This document shows, in pieces, positions 23,931-35,763 of a DNA stretch of 64,000 bases. Under the pieces are notes generated by a model, which saw nothing but the letters and a program-made list of their open reading frames with translations, made no database searches and was not told the origin of the DNA. The DNA is from Mesocentrotus franciscanus (taxonomy: Eukaryota; Echinodermata; Echinoidea; Camarodonta; Strongylocentrotidae), in contig CP137666.1 of assembly GCA_037976565.1 (NCBI GenBank), positions 60,820,605 through 60,884,604 on the forward strand, read 5' to 3'. Position numbers and translations under genes: made by a program. Position 1 is the first letter of the stretch. Each line of letters opens with the position of its first letter.

Positions 23931-24904
23931 GTATTAACGTTGATAAAAAAAGTTGCCTTGCCTCCATACCAAATAATGTACGATTTTTACAGTCAGTATC
24001 ATCTATAAATAGATTTAAAGCCTAATGTCAGAGATCACAGTCTATAAAAAAAGAGAGAAAAAAGAAGGTTCCAGTGGCCCTTCCATTACGCTCGTCGGGT
24101 TGGGGTCGTGAAGTAAGCTAAGTTATGGATTGAGCAATTTTATGTCCTGTGCATTGATACGAGTGATAAATCCAGCTTTACTATGTTACCTGATTTGTAC
24201 GATCGTGGGCAATATCTAATTACCAGGGAATTCAAGGGCTTCGTTGTCTCAATATTAACATTTCCAGATAGAAATTTTTAAAATTACATTCTACTCTTCA
24301 ACCATGCTATGACATTGCATGACTATTCATTGCCGGTGGAATTTCAAAAGTTCAAAACATGAAAGTATAAATCTACATGATTGATCTAAGAATGTTTTCC
24401 TTTCTTAAATTTCACTCTTCGAATTTAAATCCCAGTAAAGTGATAAAGGGAACGGGGAGAAGAACCCCGAAAGTTTCATTAGTAACCTCTGATAAATACA
24501 TAACACAATCTAAGAAAAGACAGTAGGAGAGGATTAGAAACCTAAAGGTAAAAAAATGTACAAGAAAAATCTGAATACAATTTGTTTACAATTATATGAC
24601 AAACCAAATGTTCATCAACACTTTAAGATATGATAATGTATTAATAATTCGGGGCAGATGTCATCACCTAGCGGATTTTTTTTGTTTTACAAATATTAAC
24701 ATTTCTTGAATAGCTTTCTCGACTTTCAACGTATAAAATAAAGTTAATCAAGAATACATCCAACTCAAATTCAGTAGAGATCGATTGTGCACTCTCCCCC
24801 TTGACGCCATCAATTTTAAAATGTTTAAATCAGTACTTCATTCAATATCAAAATCAAACAAAGGATTATGGGAACAGAAATTACGCCAGGTAATGCAATG
24901 TTTA

Positions 24905-25431
24905 AATACATGTGTATTCCCAGATAAGAAATGTCTGGAGTATCAGGAAGGTTCTTTCAGATAAGGCAGCGGCTGTAATCGTTCACGCATTAATAACATC
25001 ACGGTTAGATGGTGGAAATTCTTTGCTCTTTGGTATAACTCAACAGCATTTAAGGAAATTACAATATGCTCAGAATTCTGCTGCACGTATTCTTTCAAGA
25101 GGTAGAAAGTTTGACCACATAACCCCTACACTTTCTATTGCACTACACTGGCTTCCTGTAAAACAGAGAATTGAATACAAAATTATTTTATTAACATGGA
25201 AGGCAATGCATGGATATGCCCCTGTGTACATTTCAGACTTGTTAACTATTTATAAACCCCGAACTAATCTGCGATCTGCGGGTAAATACCTGTTTGAGAG
25301 TCCTCGAACACGCTCTCTTCTAGGTGATCGATCATTTACTGCCTGTGCATCGAGATTGTGGAATGGTCTTCCCCAAATCCTTCGCTCTTGTCACCAGTTA
25401 TCCACTTTCAGAACTCAACTAAAGACATACC
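24905..25431 (+). mobile_element. CR1/L2-like non-LTR retrotransposon, 3' part of the RT ORF
   Basis: An open plus-strand frame encodes the C-terminal region typical of CR1/L2 clade reverse transcriptase proteins: VIVHALITSRLDGGNSLLFG, LQYAQNSAARILSR, HITPTLSIALHWLPVKQRI, YKIILLTWKAMHG and LWNGLPQILR. The element is 5' truncated (no catalytic YADD region). At 25431 the frame is cut in the LKTY motif by a 3.2-kb composite insertion, and it resumes at 28657 with LFKIAYN. Confidence 0.85.
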
Positions 25432-25820
25432 CACTGGCGTACTGGTGGGGGGGCTTGGGGGGGCGCTAGCCCCCCCAAATGAAATTAAACCATGACTTAT
25501 TTTCAATTCCATACAAGAGATTTATAAAATGTTCGTGATATCACATGATTTTCAACAAAATGCGCGTTTCTCCATTTCTGTTGCAAACTGACACATTCCC
25601 AAATAGCCAGGAAGAGCATATGTTTTTATAGTCACTAATGGGCCTTGTCCACTAACACTAACACTAGTAGATAACCGTATATCCAGTTTAGCGAAAAGTC
25701 TGGATACGGCCTAGAGAAGAGCTTAGAGAAGACCGCGGCAGCTCTAGGCGGTACGCGGGGGAATGCGCAGGGTTTGTTTTGGATGTGGCAAGGAGGGTCA
25801 TTTCCGGAAGGTATGTTCCA

Positions 25821-26320
25821 CAGGCGCGGATCCAGGGGAGGCGAGCTGGCCTTGCCCCGCAAAGAAAAAAAAGAGGTAGAGAAGGAAAAAAGAAAAGAGG
25901 AGATAAAGGGAAGGAAAAAAAAGAGGAAGAAGAAAAGAAAAGAAGGGGGATATCAGTTGCAATTTTCCTGCCAACAAGTTGTGGATCGGGGGCAACAGGA
26001 CCTTGCCTCCCCCTGCCCCCGCCAAAAAAAAGAGAGAAGGGGAAGGGAAAGAGGAGAGCTAAAAGGAACAAAAAAAGAGGAAGAAGAAAAGAAAAGGGTG
26101 AAAAGAAGGGGAGATCAGTTGCGATTAATCCCGCCAACAACATGTGGATCGGGGCGAAATGCCCTTGCCTCCCCAAGCAAACCAAAAAGAGAGAGAAGGA
26201 AGAGAAGGGAAAGGGAAGGGGAGGTAAAGGTAAGGAAAGAAAGAGAGAAAGAAGATAGATAGGGGAGATCAGTTGCGATTTTTCCCGCCAACAAGGTGTA
26301 GATCGGGGGCACTGCATGGC
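25821..26320. repeat. Polypurine tandem units in the composite element
   Basis: About three ~150-bp units, each with AGATCAGTTGCGATT-like sequence, CCGCCAACAA, GTGGATCGGGG, CCTTGCCTCCCC and a long AAAGAGAG-rich purine tract. The first is preceded by CAGGCGCGGATCCAGGGG, the same end motif as the hAT-like elements at 18.4 and 19.5 kb. The overlapping Lys/Glu-rich and Phe/Leu-rich open frames on the two strands are artefacts. Confidence 0.75.
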
Positions 26321-26614
26321 GTACTGATGAGGGGGTGAGCCAATTAGTGTCCTGCCAGTGTCACAAAAAATTCAAACGTGGCTCATTTCTAATTCGATAC
26401 CGGTGATTTACAAATGTTGCTGAAATGACATAATTATCCGAGATTTTTCCTCACTTTTTAGTTAATTATACTTTTGTATGCGTTTGTTGGAAAATTACAA
26501 ATTCCTAAATTTACAGTCAGGCAAGAAATATGCTTATTTAGAGGCCTACAAAGCCCTACATGGCAGGGCCCGCAGAACGACGGGCCTGAGGCCTCAAAAA
26601 AGAGAAAAAAGAAA

Positions 26615-26700
26615 GAACACACACTGGAGCGAAACCTTTGAAGTGCACATATTGTCAGAAGATATTCAACTCATCTGGTAACTTAACCAAACACATGATA
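26615..26700 (+). pseudogene. C2H2 zinc-finger coding fragment inside a transposon
   Basis: The plus-strand frame reads [17 protein letters not shown], then [11 protein letters not shown]. It is one Cys2-His2 finger without its second His, almost identical to the copy at 19.2-19.3 kb on the minus strand. Directly after it starts the ACTGTTACTTGATT satellite, as in the other copy, so finger fragment and satellite travel together. Confidence 0.75.
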
Positions 26701-26719
26701 ACTCTGGATATTACTGTGT

Positions 26720-27510
26720 ATTAAACTGTTACTTGATTCAAAAGACGTTATCATGCACTGCTTTTTATGGTCTCCATTGTGTTAGTAGATGCCAGGAAAA
26801 CATCACTTACGAGGGTTCAAAATAGCCCCCAAATCGCCTCGCCGCTACGCGGCTCGTGGACGATGCTCCGCATCACTTATGGGGTTCAAAATAACCCCAA
26901 AATCGCCTCGCCGCTATGCGGCTCGTGGAGGATGCTCTGCATCGTCATTGCCTCATTGGGTCAAACTGTTTAAACTGTTACTTGATTTAAAAGACGTTAT
27001 CGTGCACTGCTTTATGGTCTCCATTGTGTTAGTAGATGCCAGGAAAACATCACTTACGAGGGTTCAAAATAGCCCCCAAAATCGCCTCGCCGCTACGCGG
27101 CTCGAGGACGATGCTCTGCATCGTCATTGTGTCAAATTGTTTTAACTGTTACTTGATTTAAAAGACGTTATCAAGCACTGCTTTTATGGTCTCCATTGTG
27201 TTAGTAGATGCCAGGAAAACATCACTTACGGGCCGGGGGTTCAAAATAGCCCCCCCCAAAAAAAAAAAAAAAAATCGCCTCGCCGCTACGCGGCTCGTGG
27301 ACGATGGTCTGCATCGTCATTGTGTCAAATTGTTTTAACTGTTACTTGATTTAAAAAGACGTTATCAAGCACTGCTTTTTATGGTCTCCATTGTGTTAGT
27401 AGATGCCAGGAAAAATCACTTACGGGCCGGGGGGGTTCAAAAGAGCCCCCAAAATCGCCTCGCCGCTACGCGGCTCGTGGACGATGCTCCGCATCGTCAT
27501 TAATTTTTGT
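26720..27510. repeat. ~165-200-bp satellite, about four units
   Basis: Units start ACTGTTACTTGATT at about 26726, 26976, 27136 and 27339. Each contains GTAGATGCCAGGAAAA(A)CATC, a GGGTTCAAAATAGCCCCC segment and CGCCTCGCCGCTACGCGGCT, followed by a palindrome-like GACGATGCTCCGCATCGTC. It is the same satellite as at 18.45-19.2 kb in opposite orientation. Confidence 0.85.
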
Positions 27511-27569
27511 CAACCCCCCTTAGCAAAAAGCTAGATCCGCCCCTGCTAAAGAGAAATAGAAAGAAAGAG

Positions 27570-28510
27570 AGAATAGTGACCTGCCAGTGTCACAAAATAT
27601 GCTCATCTGACCGTGATTAAATGCCTAAAACCCCTGAGCTTCCGGGGGCTACGCTCCCTGGACCCCACGCCAATTAGTGACCTGCCAGTGTCACTAATAG
27701 GTTATCAAAATATGCTCATCTGACCGTGATAAAATGCCTAAAACCCTGAGCTTCCAGGAGCTCTGCCCTCTGGACCCCACCTATAGGCCCCTAGATGCTC
27801 ATCTGACGGTAATTTAATGCCTAAAACCCCTGAGCTTCTAGGAGCTCTGCCCTGGACCCCACCTAGGGCCCTAAAACGGGCCCCTAGATGCTCATCTGAC
27901 GGTAATTTAATGCCTAAAACCCCTGAACTTCCGGTGGCTCTGCCCCCTCGACCCCACCAGGGGCCCTAAGGCGGGCCCCTGAATGCTTATCTGACCGTTA
28001 TAAAATGCCTTAAACCCATGAGCTCCTGGGGGTTCCGCCCCCTGGACCCCGCCCCTGGACCACACGCCAATTAGTGTCCTGCCAGTATCACAAATAAGGT
28101 ATCAAAATATATGCTCATCTGACCGTAATTAAACGCCTAAAACCCCTGAGTTTCCAGGGGCTCTGCCCCCTGGACCCAACCAATGGCCCTAAGTCAGGCC
28201 CCTGGATACTCATCTGACAGTAATTTATTGCCTAAAACCCTGAGGTCCAGGGGCAGAGCCCCCTGGACCCCACCAGAGGGCCTAAAGCGGGCCCCTGAAT
28301 GCTCAATGACCGTTATAAAATGCTTCAAATCCCTGAGTTTCAGGGGGCTCAGCCCCCTCGACCCCACGCCATTTAGTGACCTGCCAGTGTCATGAATAAG
28401 GTATCAAAATATGCTCATCTGACCGTAATTAAATGCCCATACCCCCTGAGCTTCCGGGGACTCTGCCCTTGACCCTGCCGGGGCTTTGCCCTTAGACCCC
28501 ACGCCAATTT
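27570..28510. repeat. Tandem repeat with CCTGAGCTTCCGGGGGCTC units
   Basis: About nine units of roughly 75-110 bp share ATGCTCATCTGACCGTAATT, AAATGCCTAAAACCCCTGAG, and a self-complementary GGGGCTCTGCCCCCTGGACC. Some units are joined by GTGACCTGCCAGTGTCAC. No coding frame is credible. Confidence 0.8.
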
Positions 28511-28656
28511 ACACTACGCTCTACCTGATCGTAAATACTTTAGCCTCCCCCACCCACTTTGAAAAACGTTTAGTGGGTCCTGCATATGTAAGAGTGGGGT
28601 GATGCGGATTTTTTGTTTGCCAGCCCCCTCAAACTTTTTTGCTCATTACGCCACTG

Positions 28657-28822
28657 GACATACCTATTTAAGATTGCTTACAATTTGTCACTGCTTTTTT
28701 GTCTTTCCCAGTTAGAATCATGAACAGACATTTTTTGTAGTTTTTCAGTCTCATCAGCGCCTTTGATTAGGCAACTAGATATTGGCCCTATATAAATTCC
28801 TGGATTGGATTGGATTGGATAC
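28657..28822 (+). mobile_element. 3' end of the interrupted CR1/L2-like retrotransposon
   Basis: Continuation of the element cut at 25431. It contains the last codons of the ORF, ending at a TAG near 28715, then a 3' end CTAGATATTGGCCCTATATA followed by the octamer-like tail (ATTGG)n at 28800-28820. A short tandem repeat at the extreme 3' end is typical of CR1/L2 elements. Confidence 0.75.
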
Positions 28823-29020
28823 ATATAGGGCAACAAAAACTTACAATTACTCCCCAACCAAAAGTACGATACGTATAAGAGCCTTGGAAAAAGGTACCCA
28901 AATAAATTAACAATGTAAATTCAATTCTCGACATCTTACTACTACTAAAAATAATCCTAATGATAATAATCCTACAATCAAGTGCACCGACATTTGAACA
29001 GCGCACACCATTGATGTTAC

Positions 29021-29163
29021 CTCATCTAATACATCAGGAGGTTGGGTTGTTAAGCTTAAGCCACCTACTGGAATCATGTTTGATGAAAGTAGAATCGGAA
29101 AGTCGGATGAAAAGTCAATGTTGACCAGATGAAGGTCATATTTCTCCATGCCGTACATAGGCA
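29021..29163 (-). pseudogene. UGT variable first exon remnant (F)
   Basis: Only the last ~47 codons of a first exon remain: MYGMEKYDLHLVNIDFSSDF, then SNMIPVGGLSL and DVLDE with an intact phase-0 donor GTAACA. Upstream, at 29162, the coding sequence stops abruptly at CACTGGCGTACTTGGGG, the same terminal motif as the hAT-like element at 25432. The N-terminal part, with signal peptide and catalytic His, is absent from the 1.2 kb up to exon E. It cannot encode a functional UGT. Confidence 0.85.
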
Positions 29164-29300
29164 CTGGCGTACTTGGGGGGGGGGGCTTTGGGGGGCATGC
29201 CCCCAATAAAATTAAAACGTGGTTTATTTCTAATTCGATACCAGTGATTTACAAATGTTGCTGAAATGACATGATTTTCCGTTCTTTGCATTTCTATGCT
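29162..29300. mobile_element. hAT-like element end that truncates exon F
   Basis: Begins CACTGGCGTAC plus a G-run and continues with TAATTCGATACCAGTGATTT and TGCTGAAATGACATGATTTT, sequence shared with 26370-26440 in the composite element. Its other end could not be located, so either it is truncated or the boundary is diverged. Confidence 0.6.
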
Positions 29301-29904
29301 ATTAATCCCACTATATTTCTAAAGCACATTTCTAAAGCAATTTTTAAAGCGAAATACACAACAGGATCTCTTTATACAAATATTTTTTTATGGAATCTTG
29401 AATAGATTGTAACCTTTTGATAAGATAATTTGTCTGTTAAGTAACAGTAGACATATTTTCCTGTTCAGCTAAATAAACATGATCGAAAGTACTTTCGACA
29501 AAAATCAGCTTAAGGTAATTTCAGTAGCGTTGTCCACCACCCTTACTCCCTTAGAAATGCGTGAACATTACAATGATGCAATATGTAATCCAAACATGAT
29601 TTTTGTAGGATATAATATACTATATAGGGTATAGATATGGCCCTTGGTTTTTCGAAAGTAGATGAGATCGTGTTAGCTACAGATTTGCCAAGGGCGTTAT
29701 GGAATAGAGCAATGATGATCCTTCAGCGTTTATACTCGCATTGATGATTAACTCATCCAAATCACGAGACGTGATCATGACTTGTAGTACTATTTGACTG
29801 TTCGCCAAATATTATCTTTTCCAATATAAAGACAGTACGACGCGTGTAGACATGGGAAGAAAAAAAAACACCGCCCTCTCGGATTTTGACAGAGATGAAG
29901 AGCT

Positions 29905-30140
29905 ATATGGAGGTGTCGTGGTGTTGTGGTTCATTCACTTGATTCTCAATCCAAGGGTTTAGGATTCGAATCCCACCACGGAGCCAATGGCCTTCGGCAA
30001 GACACTAATTAACATTTGCCACTCTCCAGCCGTGTAAATGGGTCCTTGGTAATTGATTAAGTGCTAACAATAAAATTGCGGGACCACAGGGAGACCAGTA
30101 TCAACACTGATGTGGCTATACCCTGGGTAATTAAGATCCA
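29905..30140 (+). repeat. tRNA-derived SINE, plus strand
   Basis: The head GGTGTCGTGGTGTTGTGGTT and the B-box-like GGATTCGAATCC (29962-29973) resemble the copy at 6.9 kb. The body includes GGCAAGACACTAATTAACAT and GTGTAAATGGGTCC, and the 3' part ACACTGATGTGGCTATACCC. Confidence 0.7.
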
Positions 30141-30358
30141 ACTAATCATTGTAGGAATTATCGAGGGGAATGTAAATTTAGTCCTGGAAATAAATTAAGG
30201 CCGCATCCCCATCCTGATTCGTGTAGCAGGTAGCTATAGTAATTCGGTAATTGCGAAGTCCATTGCAGTCTCGGTGATTGTAAATAACTGTTATCGGATA
30301 AACACTCTAATGGAGTAAATTGCCCCATGAGAACCCAAGATTATCTGTTTTTACTTAC

Positions 30359-31240
30359 CTTCTCCAGGTGGGCAGCTGGTTTAGTTGTAAGTCCTCCAAC
30401 TGGTATAAGATTTGGTACCATAGGCACCGGAAAGTCAGAGGAGAAGTGAATATTACTGAGATACAAATCGAAATCTGTAAAGCCATAAAATGGATTAACA
30501 GTGTTCTGGAGACCGACTTCCTTTTCCATCTTTTGAAATGAAGATAGCATAGTTGAAGCAATACTCGCTTGTATCAAGGTAGACCGGACCAGGTTGCTCA
30601 ATCTCTGGAAAAAGTTCATCCGATTCGTGAAGCCCGTCATTGTTTCCGGCATGTAGGCGTAGTTAAAGGGAGACCCTGTGGCCATCATGAACCCGCTCCA
30701 TAGTGTCGTAGGAGAGTTTGCGATCATCTTCAGATCTTTAGGGGTTTCTCTGTCTTTTTGGAGAGCAGCTCTGATGTAGACACCACATGGCCAGGAAATA
30801 TCCATGATCATGGCATCCATTGCCTCCAACCTACGCATGAGCGCTCGGTCTGTGATAATAATCTTACAATTCTCCCCAGTCATCTCCATCATCAGTTTCA
30901 GCATCGTGTTGAACTGGTCACTGGCCCCTTGAAAGGCCACATGGCCGATGGTATTCATCATCTCATGCACCGTCTCGACTGGCAATGAATGGTTGAATAT
31001 CTCAAAGGAAAATTTTGCATACTTTGGATCCTTAGCACGGTGGACATAGGCATTGCTAATAAGAAACGTGACTTCATGACCTCGCTTCACAAGACTTTCT
31101 CCTATAGCCGATGCCGCCAAGAAGTGACTACCCTCGCCATATATTGGAGATACAAGAATTTTTTCCCCGTGAGCTCCCTCGATATGAATTGTTAGGCCCA
31201 TAGCGAACACAACAAAGACAACGATTATTTTGGAAGACAT
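30359..31240 (-). CDS. UGT variable first exon E
   Basis: A 294-codon first exon starting MSSKIIVVFVVFAMGLTIHI (signal peptide). It carries YGEGSHFLAAS with catalytic His39, the Asp motif DAMIMDISWPC and FNYAYMPETMTGFTNRM, ending PVGGLTTKPAAHLEK with a consensus donor GTAAGT in phase 0. Product with exons 2-4: 540 residues. A TATA-like element sits 40 bases upstream. It is clearly divergent from B-D, for example a Gln-poor acceptor region and HSLPVETVHEMM instead of HPVP-EVREMF. The acceptor specificity is not predictable. Distance to exon 2 is about 8.8 kb. Confidence 0.92.
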
Positions 31241-31279
31241 TATACTTTGCCAATTTGCTGACTTGGCATCAGTTCTAAA

Positions 31280-31285
31280 CTTATA
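31280..31285 (-). promoter_or_regulatory. Possible TATA box upstream of UGT exon E
   Basis: Minus-strand TATAAG within GCTATAAGTTTAG, 40 bases before the exon E start codon. Its presence next to an individual first exon fits exon-specific promoters, but the motif is short and untested, and the 5' untranslated region would be very short. Confidence 0.3.
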
Positions 31286-31299
31286 GCGATATAAGTCGA

Positions 31300-33270
31300 T
31301 CTCAAACCACTGTCAATGGTAAGGGAGTGCAATACTGTAAATGACTGCTATACGGTATATTACACACGCTCTGTGGAGTCATGCTAGCGGTAAAGTCTGT
31401 TATCCCATATGGGCAAAGGTCAATCTCTTGATGTATTTCACCACCTATTGCAACTTCATTTGCACTGTATGATAACATTTTGCCGATTGAACCTGATAAG
31501 GATACGTAAAAATGGCTTTAAAATTCCATGAAGGCGTAATAGGCCTATATATAAAAATAATGATATGTATAAACTTTAATTTATGTTTGAAGATTATTTG
31601 GCGTACAAGATGTATGAACTATTCCAATGCATAAACGGAGCATTTAATTGTCATTGCCACAAAAAAATTTACATTAAAAGTATCACGTATTTGATATTTG
31701 GACTTATGGATGCTGTATTAGGCGTGATCAACCTCAAGTTCAAGTTCAAGTTCAAGTTCAAGTTCATTTTATTCAAAACCACACAAAACATGATACAATC
31801 AACGGGTAAAAAGTATAGGTCACAGCTCCCTGGTACGATACTTGTATTGATTTGTTACGTATGAAATAGGATTTTATTCTTGGACTTGCTCCCAGCATAT
31901 AAAACAATTATATGATTATTTTTTCCAACGGAACGAAAAATTTAGATGCAAAGTGTTTCACGGTTGCACTTACAAAGGTACGGAGAATTATTGACAAAAC
32001 GGGCTGGAAGGAAAGTTGGGACAATTCCAATCATTGACAAAACGGGCTGGAAGGAAAGATGGGGCAATTCCATTTTTATAACAGTTATTAAAATTATTAA
32101 AATTAAATTAAAATTATAGAATAATAACATTGAAATTTATAACATCTTTAAGCATTGGCGCAGCTACGGGGGCACGTACCCTCAATGAGTAAATATTAAG
32201 ATAAGACTGAGATTTGACTATAAAAGTTCGATACTACAAAATACGCGACCTTCTCCGCTCGGTCGCTTATAGTTTCTTCGAATGTCTCCCCTCCGTAGCT
32301 CCCCAATGATATTCGGTGTTTCTTTCCCCTCTCCAACTCACTCAAATGGAAGTTGCAATGTCGTATTGTGATTTTAAACATAATATTATACCCGATTCAA
32401 ATATCCATGATTATAACGAAACTTGAAAATATTTAGATTGAGGCTAAATGTCATCTCGAGTTTTTCCCCACCCTTCGATCCCCTGGCATCTCATCCATGT
32501 TGTCTACTCGTTCGTTAATCAGAACGATGTTGTCGCTCTTGCAGCTCAAAGCTTCATCACATGAAATGACATGAACAATCAATGTGGGAATCAAAAAGGT
32601 ACATGTATAATCATTTCAAACGTAAACGGTCTTATAGCATATCGAACAGTTTAAAATTGGGAATAATTGCACACCGTATTATAGGACATTGTTATCTTTT
32701 TGTTGTTATACATGACTGTGTATATACGTGTTGTTTGTTGTTTCCTTGCTTTTTCACATTTACAATGTTGTATTTTGGGTAAAACTCCGGAGGGGGGTAC
32801 TCGCCTAATACGGTATACGGGGATGTGCCGCTCTAATGGGTTACTATGGGGTATGATTTTGTGCTGCAAAATCCCTAAAAGTGCCCTCACTTTCAGATCT
32901 TGACCTTAAACATGGTTTACTTTTTTCGGGGTATAAGGGGTATGAGGAAAATATTTATCTGGGGGGGGGGGTAAATGGTAATGTTATGACCTTTTGGGGA
33001 AAACAAAAGGGGGTGTAGCACTTCAAAGTATATCAATTTGACTCGCGATCTTCATAATATTAATGATTCATTCTTCGTCTTTCAATCAATGATAGGGATT
33101 CAAATTATTTTAATTTTATCTCATCTTTCTCAAACTTTTATTGAACGGTTTTTCGAATTGTTCTGATTTCATCAAAAATTTCGTCAAGGTGGATTTCCTC
33201 TTTATCGTGCTTGTTTTTATACCGTCAGCTACCCGCAAGAAGGCCGTTACTGCCATTTACAACAGTATCA
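31300..33270. other. Intergenic / intronic stretch between exons D and E
   Basis: No gene is seen. A 19-base unit (AGTTC)n-like run lies at 31735-31768. A ~48-bp unit starting GACAAAACGGGCTGGAAGGA is repeated at 31993 and 32035. A G-run repeat resembling other dispersed copies lies at 32780-33020. Confidence 0.45.
31990..32070. repeat. Tandem duplication of a ~42-bp unit
   Basis: TTGACAAAACGGGCTGGAAG with AAAG(T/A)TGGG(A/G)CAATTCCA occurs twice in direct orientation. Confidence 0.75.
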
Positions 33271-33338
33271 GTATATCATGAACAGACCTGCCAAGTATAA
33301 AAGAAAATTGACGTCACACATTTAGAATAGGAACGTAC

Positions 33339-34214
33339 CTTTCCGAGAGGAGCTGCGGTAGCCACTGTAAGACCACCAACAGGAATAACATTGGGTGCCA
33401 ATGGATAGATGAATTCCGACGCAAAATCAACATTTGTCAAATGAAGGTCAAAATCGGAATAGCTATTTACAAAGTGCACATCAGGAAATCCAAGTCTTTT
33501 TCCTATTTCATAATAAGGAGCATAGAATATGAAATCGCCTAGAGTAGTTACAAATATAGAATAGCATAGATTCTGAAGCCTTTGTGTAAAAGTCATCTTG
33601 TTGGGAAGACCTGTTGTAATTTCGGGTTGGTATGCATAGTTGAATGACGAACCTGACGCAGATAGAAAACCACTCCAAGGAGGCGTGGGTGTGATTGCAA
33701 TCATAGCTACAGATTTTTCATTTCTTCTTAAAATCTCCCTGATCAAGAGTCCACAGGGCCAAGAAATATCCAACATCATTGCGTCGAACCCTTCTAATTT
33801 AGACTCAAAGTGTTTATCAGAAAGCAGGAATTCACAGTCATGAGCCATACGTTTTGACAGCAACTTCATCATCTCTACAAACTGCTGATCCTGGTTGACG
33901 AAAGCTAGGTTATTCAAGGTTTTGAACATCTCGCGCACTTCATGGTTTGGTACAGGATGCTTGAAAACTTCGTAGGAAAAGTTGGAGAACTTCGGGTTCT
34001 TTACTCGATGTTCGTAGTAAGCGCTGCTTATCAAGAAAGTCACATTGTTACCGCGGGCAACTAAACTTTGACCAATGGCTGATGCAGCCAAGAAATGGCT
34101 ACCCTCTCCATAAAGCGCAGATACAAAAATGTTAGCAGCTTCAACTTTAAGAGGTTTTAAGAAGAAAGTTGTAAAACTTCCCAAGAGTATAAGGAGAAGG
34201 CCGAAAGACGCCAT
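33339..34214 (-). CDS. UGT variable first exon D
   Basis: A 292-codon first exon. MASFGLLLILLGSFTTFFLK is the signal peptide, followed by YGEGSHFLAAS (catalytic His40), the Asp motif DAMMLDISWPC, FNYAYQPEITTGLPNKM and an end at PVGGLTVATAAPLGK with donor GTACGT, phase 0. Product with exons 2-4: 538 residues. It is nearly identical to exon C over most of its length, differing at scattered sites such as GNNVT/GHNVT, ISWPC/IAWPC and QPEI/QTEM and in the signal peptide. It looks like a recent tandem duplicate. No exons 2-4 follow before exon E. Confidence 0.92.
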
Positions 34215-34877
34215 GTCGAATCTTTAGTGATGTAACATCAAATAATGAGGACCGCCTATATTACGAATGCTGCACTTCGACGGCTGTACAAATTCAGCAT
34301 TACGTAATTAAAGCAAATGAATTATCTAAAATATATATAGGGACAATACAAAGTTCATACAAACGGAAAGAAAAGAGCGGCAAGGGCGTACATAGTAGAC
34401 CAGTTCACGGTGAGCACATGTCCCAAATGACCCTGAATATCCACAGATTTTCAAAACATGAAGAGGTTCCACTTTGTACATTTTGAAATAATCACTCCTA
34501 CAGCGATGGAGGTGCTACATAAATAGCCTTTGTTTCCCCTTTTCAAAGAATACTTCCAACTGTGTATCATGGAGTGCACTGCTTGTACATAAATGAATAA
34601 TGATTACATAAATTTCATGAGCACGTATCCAGTATTTTGTCTCCGTGTATTTCACAATTTGGTCTGCAATGAACTTTATCTGCTCATGCCCAGACTGCAA
34701 CTATGAACTGGCTTATAAAATACTCAAAAGTGTGGTGAATGGGTGTATGTGTGCGCGCGTGGGTGTAAATTCAAAATATAGTAGGTTCATATTTGATGCC
34801 TAAATTGACAATCCATGCGAGTAGGAAGTTGAGTCCACACACTCTAAGAAATAAAGGTACCAATTTGCACCCTACGC

Positions 34878-35432
34878 CCCTTTCACACCGGATCTGCGTA
34901 GAGTTGCGTAGTGTTGCGTACCGACTACGCCGAAATTAGGCTGCGTATTCATGAAAAAAATGTTGCTTCGGCGTAGTCCCTGCGTAGGTTTTGCGTAGGC
35001 TGGCGTGCGATTGGCGTATAGTTACGTACCCTGTGCATAGGCACCGCGTACCTACGGCGTATAACAGGCGTAGGGTTGCGTACGTTTACGTAGGCCTGGC
35101 GTACTGGTTTGCTCACGGTTGCGTACGGTTGCTTACTGTGTGCGCAAGCTTTTACTGCTTCGTCGGACTGGCGAAAGTTGCGTAGCCATGGCGTACAGTA
35201 GCGTAGTGTTGCGTAGGCTTGCGTACAAAACGCGTACGTTTGGCGTCTAGTGACTACGCCGAAAGAACGCGAAAAAAATTAAACATGTTTAATTTTGGGC
35301 GTCCTTCTCGCGTACCCTTTCGCGTACTCCGGCGTATAGTTACGTAGGCCAGCGTAGTGCCGCGTACGCTCGGCGTAGTCGGTACGCAACACTACGCAAC
35401 TCTACGCACGGCCCGATGTGAAAGCCCCTTTA
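34878..35432. mobile_element. Nested ~550-bp element built of GCGTA-rich units
   Basis: Inverted termini: CCCCTTTCACACCGG then TGCGTAGAGTTGCGTAGTGT at the left, and at the right the reverse complement followed by CCGATGTGAAAGCCCC. The whole interior consists of short units such as TTGCGTAGG and GGCGTA on both strands, so the element is nearly all subterminal repeats. Confidence 0.75.
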
Positions 35433-35763
35433 GGGGTGCAGACCTCTGCTACAATAGCAGCACCCTAGCTAGGGGGAGCATACGTGCAGCCTTAGGGGTG
35501 CAGACATTTGCTACAAAAGCAGCATCACATAGGGTGCAATTCTGCACCCTCCTTTGGGGGACGCAATTATGGACCCTACTTTGGGGTGCAAACTTGCCCC
35601 CCTAGAGAAAGCAGATATGTGCACCCTTAGATGTACACGTCGAGTCCGCTTGCGTCTTTTTTAACCTATGCAAACCATCCTATCAATTAATCAAAGCGAC
35701 TTGGAAAGAGGTCACAATCAATTATACTTTTTTATAAAGTCAAATGTGGGAAGGACTAATTAC

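Larger units (their letters stand above)
25432..28656. mobile_element. 3.2-kb composite hAT-like insertion in the retrotransposon
   Basis: Both junctions carry GACATACC (25424-25431 and 28657-28664), a perfect 8-bp target-site duplication. The ends CACTGGCGTA and, inverted, CAGTGGCGTA are near-identical terminal inverted repeats. Removing the insert restores the retrotransposon frame (LKT-YLFKIAYN). The interior is a mosaic: three to four polypurine units at 25820-26310, a zinc-finger fragment at 26.6 kb, a satellite at 26.7-27.5 kb and a second tandem repeat at 27.6-28.5 kb. No transposase is visible. Confidence 0.8.

Noticed and set aside
25688..26317. 209-, 162- and 159-residue frames (Phe/Leu-rich and Lys/Glu-rich)
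   Set aside because: They overlap on both strands in polypurine tandem units of a mobile element; composition explains them.
27570..28510. CRISPR-like array
   Set aside because: Units are long, diverged and without uniform spacers; the window is eukaryotic, and the array lies inside a delimited transposon.
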